Shown here one piece after another: positions 13,801 through 28,800 of a stretch of DNA of 64,000 nt. A program made the translations under genes and the position numbers. The notes beneath the pieces were generated by a model, which was not told where the DNA came from, ran no database searches, and was given only the letters and a program-made list of their open reading frames with translations. The number at the start of each line of letters is the position of its first letter. The first letter of the stretch is position 1. The stretch is from contig NC_072464.1 of NCBI RefSeq assembly GCF_027596085.1, positions 11,772,748 through 11,836,747 on the forward strand, written 5' to 3'. This DNA comes from Anoplopoma fimbria. Its lineage: Eukaryota > Chordata > Actinopteri > Perciformes > Anoplopomatidae.

Positions 13801-16800
13801 AGAGACACCGTGCAAATATACATTACATGACTAATTAAGTCAATTAATGAAATATATTTCATGGGATCCTTAGTAATGGCTGTTAATGACATCGTAACGT
13901 GTTTAATTAAAGACTGCAAGACAGTTTTCTCTGTTGTTCAAGTCATTAAAAGAACCGCAGGGTGCCATGTTTAATCTTTCCTTACACAGGGGGGGCATGT
14001 TGGAAGTTTGTGCTGTGTTATTTGCTGAGCTGACCTACATCATTTAACATTTGATGTCAGTTTAAAAGAATTCAGTCAGAAGTTAATGAAACTGCATAAA
14101 AGAGTGGCTAAATGTATGTTTTGGTCCGCTGCCTTACGGCCTCTCATGAAAGCAAACATGATGAGATATCTGCGTTTGACACAAGAAACTCAGTATGTAT
14201 TCTGTATGTGCATACCTTTGTTCACACAAATCAATCGTTATTACTTCATGTTCTATTTGTTTGATATCAGTTGTTATCTTGTATTTCATTTGTTAACACA
14301 TAGTGTGCTATATACTTTAGGATATATAATAAACATTTTATGTAGACACATTGTTTCAATTTAATTAAGTGAAATTTGTCAGTTCTCTACTTTATAGCTC
14401 ACACTGCATATCAGCTGAGCATTATTGATTTCAGGCTTGTGATGTGTTATGATGACAGCAGCATTTGATCTTTCATAATTTAATTCATGAATGTTCCAGC
14501 GATTGAACCAAAGTTCAATCATAAACATGCAAGAAATCCATTGGGAAATCATCATACTTTTAAATAACATTTCATTTCTCCACAGTGCACACTTCGGAAT
14601 TGTTATATTAAAAAGAAGTTTACAGTACTTAAATGTCAACATGTAGTGGTAACAGGAAGATAATGGTGTGTCTTCTTCATATATTCCTTTGACTTGGTGA
14701 AGTGAAAGAGAGTGAAAGAAAATGAACTGGTTGGTTCAAGTGTCTGATTTGTGATTGTTTGTATTTGATGTTCCACTTTCTTTGAAATGAATTATTTGTT
14801 GTTGAGGCAAGTGTACAATAAATTATGGGAAAATGCCAATATTGATCACATTATTATGACAAGGTTTATGAGGGCTTACTTCTAAAAAATAGGTGCATTT
14901 TTTTCTTAAAGCAGCTCCACTAAATATTTTTATAATAACAGTTTATCAAATTAAAATGTAACTGTCAAAGGGGTTGCTCATAGTGATGTTCCTACAGAGA
15001 GGTGTGTCTGCTTTGCAAAGCTGTGACCCATCATTGACTCAGCCATGTATTTCAGCAGTTGTATCAGGGTTAGTGGGATAACAATGCAGTCAAATTTATG
15101 CTAAATAACACAAAAGCAATATCTAGATCTATATATGTCAAATATGTCATCAATTGTGTGTTTTGAGTTTCTTCAAAGTGAGTTTTCTGCTGCTTTTCTT
15201 TGTTTTGAATCTGGTAAACATAATATGTTTAGGTTTTGAACAGTTGTTCAGACAAAACAAGATATTTGAAGACATCACTTTGGACCTTGGGATATTGTGT
15301 GCATTTTTCATAATTTTCTGGCATTCATTGACTGGACAATTCAGCGATTAATCAAGAAAAAAATGCACAGATGAATTGATACTGAAAACGATATGCCTTA
15401 AGTGTATATTTGAATAATTAAAAAAGATCCAATGGTAAATAAACATGTATTATAAAACTGAACCAAAATAATCCACTGCAGATTTGCTTTGACTTTTGCT
15501 TCTGTTGTTAAAATCCAGTAATGTAGAACATTGATTGCTAAGAAAAACCCATCACAGCCTTCATTCAATAAGCAATCAATAAACAGGGTAATCGGGGCAC
15601 CATCGGAAGCTCCATCATCATCCATTAATGACATTTTCAACAGGCGAAATAGCATATTCACTTACCTGTCAGTCTGTATGTACTGTATTGTTAAATCTCC
15701 ATCCATCTATTTAAGAAACACTTATCCTCTTCAGTGTCATGACACTGTCCCTTTGAATGCTTTCAATCTGTCTCCATCAGGGATTATTGTTCTTCAGTGT
15801 AAAATGAAAAGCCAATTCTATCTTTTGGCTCTGACATTTCATGCTCGTAATAGGATGAAAGATTTTTAATTAGCTTAAGGTCTAACCACTAAAAAGCTAT
15901 TGACTTGGCTATAGGTGTAAAATCCTCAGGAGGACTTTGTCATGTAAAGGACCGACAGCAACATAATATGACACAAATGATGCTGATATGATTTGTAATG
16001 TACAAACGTGTTGTTTTTTCACATAACAGTCAATGATTATTACTCCGACATGATGTGTCATCCTGGCGTTATTTACACAGTGCTATCAACCAAAAGTAGT
16101 TTTTATCAGGGGGCTTTCTCTCACTGAGCTCGAGGGCTCAGAGAGAAATTCTGAAAAAAACACCTGAGATTTCTGACACAGCCGGCACAGACGTGAAGCT
16201 AAGATATTCATCTTTATTCCTGTGGCTTCCATCCAGACTAACATCATATACCTGCTCCACTGACCAGGGAAGACAAGATATTGGGGAGCCGAAAATAATC
16301 CAGCAGAAGAGTGAGAAATCCTTTAAACCTGCCGGCTGTGCCCGTGATTGCAATGATTTTTCCTTACAACACCTTTTCATTCACATAACACATATTGAGA
16401 AAATTCCAACTTGTGACAGAACTTGAATCAAAAAAAATGTGGCAAAAGTTTACATTAACCCAGGGCTCACCTTCATTTCACCTGCAATGCTTCATATATT
16501 CCTAAAGACAGTGAAAGAAAAATTCTTGGTTGGTTCAAGTGATTGTTTCGATTTGATTTTTCACTTTCTTTGAAAAGGAATTATTAGTTGTTAAGGCCAG
16601 TGTACATTAAATTATGGAAAGATTGCCAATCGTGATCACATTATTGTGACAAGGCTTATGATGGCTTAATTAAAAAAAAGTCTACAAGTAAGTGCAATTT
16701 TCCTTAAAGTAGCAATAATCACTATTTTTTATAATAACAATTTCTCAAATGAAAATGTAACTATGTCAAAGGGGTTGCTTGTAGTGATGTACCTACAGAG

Positions 16801-19800
16801 AGCAATGATGAGGAGATCTTTTTTCAGTATCCTCTAACAACCTTGGATCAAATGTGCATATTTGTATAGCTTGCATCTTGGCATTTCTAGGACTTCACAA
16901 GGTCCGGGGGTAAACCATGACATCTGGGGCAGAGGTCAGGATTAGGGTTAGGATTGTTTTTTTAGTGGTCCTTGTTCTGCCTGGAACACGACTGTCAATC
17001 AGTATAATTGTGCAGTTTTTTCATTGTGTTTTGAGAATGATCTAAAGAGTAAAGTGACCGCAATACACTCCTTTGTGACCCAGGGAGAAAGTACCAGACT
17101 TCCCTAAAAAATAACACTGAGTTTCGACAGGGGAACTTTCTAAAACGCTGTCTTTGACAAATGTTATATAATTTGTTCCCTGTTGTAAATTCCTCAAATG
17201 CTATACATTTAGTTATTCTTTTCTCTTTTTTTAAAAAAGAACATTGTGTCAGCTTGTCTTGATGTGTTGCAGTATACCTGCTTGGTAATTTGTATCTTCT
17301 GTTGACAGTATACACATACACGAAATACAACATTACACTGCCGTCTTCCTAGTGACAATTAACGACTCAAAGTGGAGAATTATTTGGGGCAAAAAAAAAG
17401 ATCTTCCCAATGCCCTGGCCAGGTCATGCCACTGCCTCTGAGCAACAAATTAAATAGACGACAAATAAGATATGACCAACAAATTTAGTTTAAAACACAA
17501 GCTGACTGAAAGCTCCAAAAGGCCAATGTCAATTTTAAATATACTTGTCCTATATTGTCATTTGAGATTCATTTTGAAAGATGCTGTTCCTGGAGCTAAT
17601 ATAGCTTTAGTTCCATAGGGTCATCTCATTAATATTGATATGAAACACTGTAACTCTGCTGTGTTACTGAATTGCCTATTTGTTCATGCAGCCCCCTAAA
17701 TGACACCTGTAGTTTTAGGAAATATAAGATAATTAGAGCTGGAATGTCAGTCTATAACGAATCTTCCTTCCTTAATGTTCCACTGAATTAATCAAATCTG
17801 AATAAATCATACAGTAGATTAAATGGGCTCTGCTGAGTAGCCAATCTATAATCCATTTGTTTCCACTGGACAAATCCTTGCTGACCTCTACCCATTCTGC
17901 TCCTACGACTTGCTCATGGCATTCATTATGGAACTAGCTAATTACAATATCCTTCAAGCTGTATATTGTCTGTATTCTAAATGGCAAATGCAATAATTTG
18001 ATTTAGAAATTAATTTAAAAATAAATACTTATTTTCTTATCATTATAAACATGCATTCAAAAAAGCAGTACATGTGCAATTTGATGAGATTAAGAGTGGG
18101 ATTAGATTTTAATTACATAAATTAACTGAAGCATGGAGCGTCTGATTAACAGCTGTCAGTCTGTTCATCGCACCTGGGAACTCTACACCGAACATAATCA
18201 GGACCCAAACGCCAACTCCTCTGGGAAATGTAGAACATTACGCTTTCTGCATAAATCACTGGGTATCTGTTTTAAGATGATCACTTTGACAGTGTTTAGT
18301 CGTCTTTCTATTTTTTAAAAACTCCTCCGGTTGGGTTTTCTTTTTGTTGAACAATGTTCTGAAGCAGGCTGTTTTTAAACATTTTGATGTTATTTATCCG
18401 ACTGTCTGCACGAATGTCTTCAACCTCTCAGGTTGTTTGAATACCAATCACATGCTGTGGTGATGAATATTGTCCACTGCCGTATAAACCCTTTGTGTCA
18501 TTATGGGGGTTTTTTTGTCCTCCACGGGTAGTTGATACCTGTGATGGAACTTTTATTCCTGTCCTTCACAATATCCACAGAATGAGCCATGTGATTGGTT
18601 TAAAGTCATTCTTAAGTGAACTAGTTGACTCTGCCACAGCTCTATTTGCAATCTTGTTCCACTGGTGTGTACAGGCTGCTACCGTTCTCCCTTGGGAGAC
18701 ATGTCAACACATTGGAAGTGATCTGCATCCATTCTTTCTGCTCATTTCTTTTTAATTAGGTGATTTGTTTCGCCTGGTAACTGGAGCCAGCCACAACCTC
18801 ACTGTTTATGAAAATTCAAGCCAGCAACATATTTGTGAAAAATTCCTCATGAATAAAATATTGAGTGGAAAAACCTTCACTAACACACTGTGTGTGGACA
18901 GCCTATGGCTGAAAGTCAAACCACACATAAAGACCAACATGTTTTCTTCTCACAAGGATGCTGAAGGCAATGCAAGGCAACTTAATTTGTATAGCACATT
19001 ACACCAAGGCCCTTCAGTGTGCTTTACAAGGTAATAAACATACAGCAAAGGTAAAATATTTACTCTTTAAAAAGTGCAAAAGTAAAGGCAAGTGATAAAA
19101 AAGCTACGTAACCGACCAAAAATGGGTATGGCTCAGATAACACTCGGCTTCAGTGAAGAGGCGTCTCTATTTAGCAAAGCTGTTAAATTCAGTGTTCATG
19201 TTAAAAATAGTTTTAACCAACTATAACTGATCTGGCATTTAGAGAGAGCACACATGAGTGGGAATAAGAGAGACGACGTGCATTAAAATGCTAAAACTTT
19301 GAATAATAAGTGGTGGAGGAAGTTTTATGGTTCTTTATTTCAGTAAATATACGGCTTATGTTATTCCAATACTGTAAACCTGAAAACAATTTTAAAAAAA
19401 TGATTAAAAAAAAATAAATTTGTGAGGAAACCTTAACTCCAGCTGTCAGATTATTGTAGTGGAGGAAGGAGTTCAATATTTCTCCCTCTAAAATGTAGTG
19501 AAGTAGAAGTATAAAGTGGCATGAAAAGACAATACTTAAGTATGAATAACCTTACTCAGTTAAATTCTACCACTGGAAGTAATGAGTTATACTTTATTGA
19601 AAATATTTTCAGTTATTTCTGTATTTATTTGAAATAGCTTATTTTAAATCACTGATTTATATGATTGTCTACAGATTTCAGCCTCTCTGTTTTGCTCCCC
19701 CTGCATTCTGAATCATCAAGGATTTATAGGATGGAAAAAGTGAGACAGACAGCTTCCTTGCATCTGATGTGTGCCTTATAACACATCTGATTGTGCAATC

Positions 19801-22800
19801 AGAGCTACAGGGGATTTGAATTATGCGATTCTCACAAGCTGCAAAAATTCAGCCATAGGGTTTTATATTTAGTTGGCATTTCAGCTTCTTAAACGTGGAA
19901 CACCCACAGCTAAAGGAATGAAGTTTTATTGATCATGTAGACTTCTCCTATGATTGGCCATCATTGCTTTCACCCTGTTTGAGGGCTCGTATGTGATGTC
20001 AAAAGAAAATTTGTATCAGGTACTGTATACCTGAAAACTTGCTTCATCCTCTATTCTATTTGTGTTTTCCTTCCTGTGCGAAGTCTGAGTTTCCATCCAG
20101 AGGAAAGATGCTTTTGAAAAGCAGTGAATTATAACAGCTGTGCCTAAAAGCCATTTCACCCACACCTTAGTGGAGTTAAATGGATTCATAATGGTTGTTT
20201 GCACTGTCTAATCTTTGTGACTTGTTTCACCACCCATGGGCAAAGGGTTGAGGAAATACGAAGCTGCACTGCAAACAATCTCCCTCTTGAAACTATTAAA
20301 TTGTGCTAGTATAAAACAAAACCCTCCAGTAAGTGGGTTATAATTAAATTATGAAGTAAATTAAATTGTATTCCTTTGCAGTAACTTAGAAAAAAACGTT
20401 GTAAACTTACAGTTTCTATTCCAAATGTTGGTGATTACAAAGGGGTTACATCAGAATGGTTTTCTTTCTGTAAAAAGCTTATATGTAGAATATAACATTT
20501 ATTCAGTTTCTTTGTGATTATTTAGTAAGTGGCTAAGTGACGACAGGATGCCGCCATTGCGCAAAAGGAGTGCTCCGCTCGCCTCGCTGCCTGTCTGGGC
20601 TGAGGCAAAGGCATTACCCGATCAACTAAGTCTCTGCTTGTCTAGCACTTGTTGCCTTCCTTCGTTGGATTGGTTAGGTTTAGACATGAAGAGTGAGATT
20701 GGTTAGGGTGAGAATATCTGGGTTCTAGTAACAAATTGGTAGCAAATTGTGAAGTGTTTTTTCAGCTGTAGGAGAGAGCTGTTTTCAGTGAAAAAGCTCT
20801 TAAGCCCACAGCACACTTCCTGCTCAGTTTCAAACAGCAGACAAAACCGTTAGCTGATGGCCAAAGTGGGGCATTTATAAGCTAAAGAGAAAATTTTGTC
20901 AAAGGACACTTTGGTATGTAGACATGAACGTGGGGACAGAACAGCTAAGACTGCTGACTTATTAAGATCACTTGAAGAAATCACAACATCCTTAAAGTCC
21001 AATTACATTTTTCAATTTAAAGATTACCCTGCTTACTTTGTTATTTAGTTTCTGCAGTCTGCAAAACAGTGCCAGTTCAACAACAAATCTGCAGTGGTAA
21101 CCAACTAAACCAACTAACTTTGGTTTGGTTCTTATAAAAACAAAACCATCTAGTTTTATTTATAGATATTAGTGTGAAATTAATGCAAACCATATTTCAG
21201 ATTTTTATCTCTCACTGAAAATAAATACATTTCTGAAAAATCAAGTTGTTTACCTTGACACAAGTTGGACGTGGTGCTTGACTAGAATATTGTTATTTAT
21301 TATTATTGATCTTGCATAGATTAAAATTATATTAGCATTGCCTTTTTGCAGTTTTTGGAATGTAGAGACCATAAATAAAAACCTAAATTTTCCCATTAAG
21401 GCTTCCAGCTGTTAGAGACTTTAAACTTGATAATTAAGGACTGAGGAAATAACATTATATGTATTGCTTCCACACACAGGAGTTGTTTCTGGCAGAGTTT
21501 AAACCTCATCAAACAAATACTGTGGAACATATTTTGCTGAACATTGACCTCTTGTTCTGTTTTATGTGCAGAGGCATCTGTAGCGACAACTTTGATTTAT
21601 ATTTTGTTTTAAAGTTCTTTGCTTGCCTAATCACTCACAGTTACATGAAGATGTAGTTGAGTGGATCTAATTACAGACTCACTTCCCACCTATGCAATTA
21701 CAAATCTCCGGGAAAGAGTGAAGGGAGATAAATTATTCTCTCTGGAGTATTTATGAGCAGCGAGGCCTAACATTGTCTTTGCTCAAAGCTGCTCCTCTAT
21801 CATTGCTGTTGAGCCTGTTCAGATCACATGTGTGTTTTGTGGTTGTGATGTGCCCCTTAACGTGGATTTATACAAAGTGAAAACAAGGAAACTGACTGGG
21901 GAGAAGGACTTCTTCAACATATTTGTGAGCAAAATAGTTGAAACACTCCTGTAAACATCCATAGACTGAAATTCCATGACGTCTCCAACCCCATTAGTAA
22001 CACAATCTGCCTTGGAATGACTCATTATTGAATTATGCTGCTTAGGTTCATTAGCAGTGCAGTACAGTATCCATGCTTCTCCAGTATCTGGTTTTTACAT
22101 TAGTAGCCTTTCATACTATTTAGTGGGCTGTTATCACTACACGCCAAATCTGTACTCTGAATGATGGAGAAAGAATAATGATGAGAGTGTTATGCTTCAT
22201 TTTAAACACAACTACGAGTCATGCTAGCGACTCTCACAGGCTGTACCAGGGCACATCTATGCTTTGAGCTCAGTGCTAACTTGTTTTCAATGTTCACCAT
22301 CTCATTTTAGCACGGTAACTTTTCATAGTTAGCAGTAAACACAAAGTACAAATGAGGTGGAATATCATTAGATATGCAGGTGTTTGGTCATAGTGGACAG
22401 AGAGTAGACCTGATGATGGCTCTACAAGAAAAGTCATGTCACCAAAAATAACCACAAATCCTCATGTCTCTGACCCTAAGCTCATGGCAATCCATCCAGT
22501 AAATTTTTATATGCGCTTTCTTCATATATCATCATTCACCCATTGACACACTGCTGGCAGAAGCTGACACCTGCCCATCAGGATCTAATCTAATTACACA
22601 TTTTCACACCGTTGACACAGCATCAACAGACTTTGGTCTTTGACATGCAGACCGAGAATCCAACCAGAGATCTCGAGATAAGTGGATGACCCGCTCTATC
22701 TCTGAGCCGCTCAGATGTACTGGTCTTTGTCTACTAGAAATGCCTTCACCTTGACGCATTATACAAGATTGGGAGCATTTTGAATACCTATCAACAGCTC

Positions 22801-25800
22801 TCAACATAGCGATGCCTGAGCCAGCAGGTTGTACCTAACAGTGCTAACAGCTCTAACAAACTAGGGCAGAGCTAAATTTGTTTACCTGGGCCGTGAACGT
22901 GCTTTCATTTAGGATAGCGTTATCAGCTGTAATCAGCATATTAGAGGGCTACAGAGTAGCAGGCATGAGCTAGCCACTGGGGCACGCTCACATGCACTAA
23001 CATGCACTAAAGGCATGCACAGTCGACCCGGCTTTGTTAACAAAGCAAGGTCGGAGGAGCTTGAATAATGACGCACACAGAGGGAGACCAACTTTATTCT
23101 CTGCTCAGGTAGACTACACTCCACAATATCTATATATAGCAAATAGTTGTTTGCTGCTATACTGATGCTCTGAATCCTGTGTATTGGACCTCTAATAGAA
23201 TATTAGTATTTTCAGAGTTAAGCTCCATTCTGTGGGCTCCATCTAAGCCTTCAGAAAAGCTTTTGTTGTATACTTTGTATATAGAAATATATATTCATTA
23301 AATTCTCTTTGTATTTCTTGTATCAGATGATGATATTTTGATTTACAGTATTAGTCCTTTCTGTGACTGCTCTTAACTAGTCACTGGATGTTAACAAGGA
23401 GGACAAACATCACCACCAACTTGTCTGCGGTAGCCATGGAGTTATTCAGCTTCCATTGTATAGGACTTCTATTAAATAAGAAATGATCACCTTGAAAAAG
23501 CTTTTACGGTTTGGTCAGAAAAAATAACTACTGATGTTCCATCTCTGTTTAATTACTATTAATATCTTAAAATTGAAAACTGATTTAACTATGTGGAAAT
23601 TTGTCTTTGTGTGTGTTTGTTAGTATACACAAATGTGAAGGCTATGTTCAAAGACTTTTTGGTCAGGACAAGGTCTATCCAAGGAACAACATGCATTTTT
23701 TATTGTATCCATTTCTATAGAGTTTCATATCGCACCATTAGTTGGTTGACTGAACCACAGATGAGCTATGCTTTACAGAATCCAAATTACACTGGAGCCA
23801 TTTTTCATTCTGTGGCACTCTTCACAGGCAAAGAGCCATAGATGGGCCTGTTCACTTTCCTTATTTGTCCTTGTCTGCTGGAGGTTGCCTCTGGCTGACA
23901 TAGCCTGAATTTAAGTGGACATCAATCTCGATAAAGAGGCAAAGCCCAGAGTAATATTACCTTCTCGTGATTTTTTAGCTGTTTAGCAAGGCAACGCAAA
24001 TACGCATGTCTCACACCACAAATTGAAACATTAACCTCTGTTATGAAACAAAATATTTGGTTCTCGCTGTGGTTTCACGGTATGGTATCTTCTCAGTTTT
24101 ACGTGTTTGTATCCAGACAATGTTTTTAACACCCACAGCTCAGAATAATACAATATGCGTCTATTTGCATGGCTGTGTCGTGATGATAAAAAAGATTTCC
24201 TCCAGCTGGCCAGTGGCCTATCTCAGTGCTGCAAAAGTGTTGCAGGGAACATTTTGGCTCATAGTGGCAGAGGACTGGACTTCATGCACTCCTCATAAAT
24301 GATGGTCATTAATTCTCCATGTAGATAGAGTTTTTTCCACATGCGGTGCAGGAGCCCTTCCTGTGGGACAAAGCCGTACCCCGACCTGCCTTAACCCAAT
24401 CAGAACCACTTCTCGTTCTTTTACGCTCTCTGCTGTCCCTCTTACTCTTTTCCTGTCTGCTCTCCCTCAGTTATGTATGAAGTGAAAGTTCTCGGCTCTC
24501 TTCGTTTGTCGAGCCCATCTGATAAGTTGCAGACAAGTCACCATGGTTTCCATCATTTGTGATGCTTAAGGCACTCTTCTTTTCTCTTATTATCAGTTGT
24601 TCCCAGTTGGCTCCCTTGACCTAAATCTTCAGTGTTTGCACTTGCAAGTTGTTAAGCTTACGCTTGAATTGATATTTTTGTATGTGTTTGTTATCAAGTA
24701 AGCAGAAATACCTGAGGCGGTTGAATGCATTTACATCATAATCAGATTGAACAGCAGGCTATATTGCAATGCCAAGTTCAAAATATTTTCAAGAACTATA
24801 AAAACTGCCTAAACTGCAGTTACGCATCAAGAAACACATTATAGCAGATGATCAGCACCAATGCAAAAAACAAGTAGGAGAAAATCTTTTTTTTTGTTGA
24901 TATTTCTGCTAGTTCAAGTGTCATCTACTCCCAAACCATATGGTTGCACAGTGGTGCGGTTGAAGTGCTACTACAGAAAACCATTTGGCACCCACATAGC
25001 CTATATAATAAAATCTCAGCAAGCCTCACAGGCTATTAGATTGTTCTTTGTTAACAAACAGAAGCGTTCTTCAAAGGCTCAGACTTCAACATAATTGGAA
25101 AGGAAATTGAGCCAGAGTTGCGCCAATGTTTCTTAGCTCTTTTCCTCCACCATTAGGGATCTCAGGTCCCACAAGAGTGGCAAGCTGGACCAGCCTGCTT
25201 TCAAAGAACAGGAGTATATTTTATTAATTTTTTTTCAGTATTTCTCTCCTTATAACCCATTTACATCAATGGTTACCTTTGACAAGAAGTGATAGTTTTT
25301 ATTCTTTTAGTTAACGTCCATTGTTTTCATATATATGTTTTTTTTTAAGTTTCCGTTACTGCTTTTGGGTCTGTTCTCTGAAATATTATCCTTGCCTCCA
25401 CAGCTTGGGTATAAATTATACTATTATCTTATGATGGGTCGGGTGATGGGAGAAGCAAGACAAAATGAATATGGTCCTCTAAAAACAACACTCTGACTAC
25501 TGCATTTTAGTGCAGATTGAATAAACTGATAGGGCTGTCATGAGCATGTAAGAGGTCCTTACAGGACTGATTTTTGTCTCCAAATGACAGAATGACCTTA
25601 TTTAGTAAGGACGTATTTGTAGAGTCATTACGACAGCCTGCTGGTGAGGTCTTGTCCTGGGAGGTCTATGGATGCAGAAACCTCTCCTGACATTCTACTT
25701 AAGTACTGTCTCCAGATCTGGGACTCGCTCAGTTATGAGTTAGTGGTTTGGTGATGTCCAACTCCCTGTGGCCACCATACAAACGCAGAACTGCCATTAC

Positions 25801-28800
25801 AGAGATGGTTGCACATTAATGTTTAGACCCGGTGGGGTTGAGAGGACTTTAGCAATGTTTCTGTTTCATGGCAACATCGATTAACACTCTTAACCTCTAA
25901 CAAATAACAGCTTTTGTTTTTGCTACTGTGAAATCTGCACCATCACAACTGAAAATATTAAATATTTTGAAGACAACATTTTATTTCTACACGATCAGTG
26001 TTAAATGAAAGTAATGAAAACAAATTGGCTCCGTGGAGATGATAATGGTAAGTGAAAGGCCCTCTGGCTTGTGACCACATGAGTATATTAATGAGCCATT
26101 GACCTTATAGTATTCATTGCCCCGCAGCAGATGTTAATAAATGCTTGGCTTTCAAAAGTTTGATTAAATCAATGTCTCATCAGTGCTGTTTGCATGTAGC
26201 CTAACAGGATTTGGTTGATTTTATTGGGTTGATCAACATGAAAATTGAATTTGCCCAAAGACGCATTCATGCTGCTTCTTTCAGTAAGTGTGTATAATAA
26301 GAATATTGAGGTAATTGACAATACTTTGTTTATAATCAGAAGGCAAGACATAATCATTTGCTGTTGAGGATTATGACCTTTGTAATATTTTTTAGTGTGT
26401 TTATAATGTAATCTTTTAAATGTAAAAAAAAAATGCCCAACACACTTCCCCAGAGCCCAAAGTGATGTCTTCAAGTTGTTTGTTATATCCAATTTATAGT
26501 CAAAACGCAAAACTATTTAGTTCACAGTGATATTAGATAGAGGAAACCAACAAATCCTTGAGAATCCAGAACCTATTGTTCAAATTTTGTATGAAAAATG
26601 TCTTTTATCAGAAACAGCTCCTACTTATATTATTGATTAGGCTGGGATAGCATTTAACAAAATACCAATAAATTAAAGTGGCAATTAAAAGCTATTTCAT
26701 TGGTTGTTTTTTGTATTTTCTGTGCCTGAAACACTGCAACTTAGGAAAACAGGAGCGATTTCATAAAAATAAAAAAAAGCACATTCAAAGCAGTTTTGAA
26801 AACGTATGAATTGTATTTTGAAAAGCACCACAAAAGCAAAAAGAAAAACACGAAGAAAATACAAGAGGCGATGGGAGATACATGCAATTACAGGAACACT
26901 GTAAAGGCACACAACTGAACAGAGCTGAAACACAGTTGAAATGCATCAGGGATGTGAGTATTCCCAAATTTGCAGTGAAATTCAAAATGTTGAATCAAAC
27001 AAGTGAATTTGTTTCCTCTATTTGCTTGTATTTACTTAAGTTGCAGTGCACTGGGTCCTCTCAAGTGCACCACTAATATTGGACCCTGCCAAATCACATG
27101 TGACAGGAATGTGTCACAAAGCAAGTGAATGAGACCACATAATACTTTGTTTTAAAAAACTTGAATAAAAACAAATATTGAAGGTGATTTTGTATGTGAG
27201 TGCTTGACCACTTGGATACCTGTGAAAAGTGTAAATTGAACTGAATTTGTCTGTTTGAATCTCTGCACTCCTCCCTCCCTCCCTTCCTCCCTGCCACACC
27301 CCATCTTCTTTTTTTACTACTGTTATGACAGATGCTATGCTGCTTGTGGCACAGAGGCTGGAGGGACCTTTCAACATCGAATCTGTCATGGAGCCTATTG
27401 ATGTCAAGATTTCAGAGGCCATCATGAATATGCAAGATAACAGTGCCCAGGTCTCCTACAGGGTATGTCAATTATGTGTCTTCCCCAGAGAACAAATATA
27501 ACACCTCAGACAGGTTGTTAAGTCCACCTTGAAGGTAAACTAGGGGGCATGACTTTCTTTCAGTCATACTGGGCTGTGTCTAAGGTGTGTAGTACAACAC
27601 GTTCTAATTATGTCCAAGTTTAGGCCTTGTATTTGAATTATATGTTTCGATCTGGTCAGATAATCTTAGTTCAACTAACAGTAGTTAATGTGTTTCCTGT
27701 GTTTTACTGCGTTTCTCTTTGCCCACAAAATTGTAGTCAGTAAGAAAAAACTGGAGGCGGTTTGTGAAGATTTTTTTCTGCCTACGCACTTTCGAATGCC
27801 TGTTCTAATTCAAAGCTAAATGTTCTGTTGGCTTTCACATGCGACAGATGCAGTTTTGTTTATGGTTTAAGTATATGTGGTATTTTCCCAAAAGCCTGTA
27901 AAAACTTAACTCTATCATCTTAAATAGCATTGGTCACAGCCCAGAGTTGAATCACCTATCAACGTGGTTACCTCAGCCTGACGACGAGCACTGTCACGCT
28001 GGTAATGTGGGGTGAATGCTTCACAAGACCTTAACAAAACACCATGTTTCCCTATTTTCCGCTTCCCAAGTAATTTAAACCCTTGACAGTTGGGTGCCTA
28101 TGTTTTTGTAATTGCAGGTTTTTCAAGGCTGTGGCCAGCCAAAACCCGCAGGAATGACTAGGTCTACGCGTGGTGTTTCGGATGTGTTCAACGCTCGCTT
28201 CAGGCCCTACAGTCCAGAGGAACGGCCTACCACTGCAGCTGGCACAAGCCTAGACAGACTGGTAAGGACACTGAGCCAATGCTGCTGTTTTCAGACGAGA
28301 CACTGCTTCAGTGTAAACATCATTTGTCTTTCTGACTTGACACTGTTGATTAAAGCTGGTGATTTGCCATCGTAAGCCCCCAGAGCCGGAAATTAATTCT
28401 TTGTACTTGTCCTCCATTCAGGCCCCTCTATCGATTTGTGTTTGTTAACGAATCAACAGCTTTGCCCCAAGAGGGCAGTGGAAGGTGTGGTGTGCTGCCT
28501 TCAGTGTCCTTCTCATCTCTGTGTACTTGGCAAACAGAAAAGAAAGGGATAAAAGAGGAGATGGATAGATTTTTCCAGGCTGACCATATCAATTGTTTGC
28601 AGTAAAGCACACCTTTATTTTCTATCAGATTAGCTGGATGTTTGTTGGACTGGATCTTGATACATGGATTTCAAACAACCTTGAAACCTAAAATGCTGCA
28701 TCAGGGTAAAGGTTAACATGGAGCTGACAGACCAATTCAGCTGAGAGAAAGTTCTCATCATGGATTACCTTTGCAGCCACTGTGCCCTTCCTTTCTCCCC

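Larger units (their letters stand above)
10140..27331 (+). other. gpc6 intron 4 (17.2 kb)
   Basis: No coding exon could be supported. Several dispersed repeats and the unassigned ~320-bp direct duplication lie here (separate entries). The rest is AT-rich unique-looking sequence. Confidence 0.85.

Noticed and set aside
15154..15351. Hydrophobic 65-codon open frame
   Set aside because: It lies inside a dispersed repeat and arises from its T-rich sequence.
14675..16802. Reading the two ~320-bp units as long terminal repeats of an LTR retrotransposon
   Set aside because: The units lack TG...CA ends, a primer-binding site and a polypurine tract, and the interior shows no gag or pol remnant.
26169..26510. 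113-codon minus-strand open frame in gpc6 intron 4
   Set aside because: Low-complexity AT-rich composition, no domain and no repeat-derived coding motif; chance is the simplest explanation.
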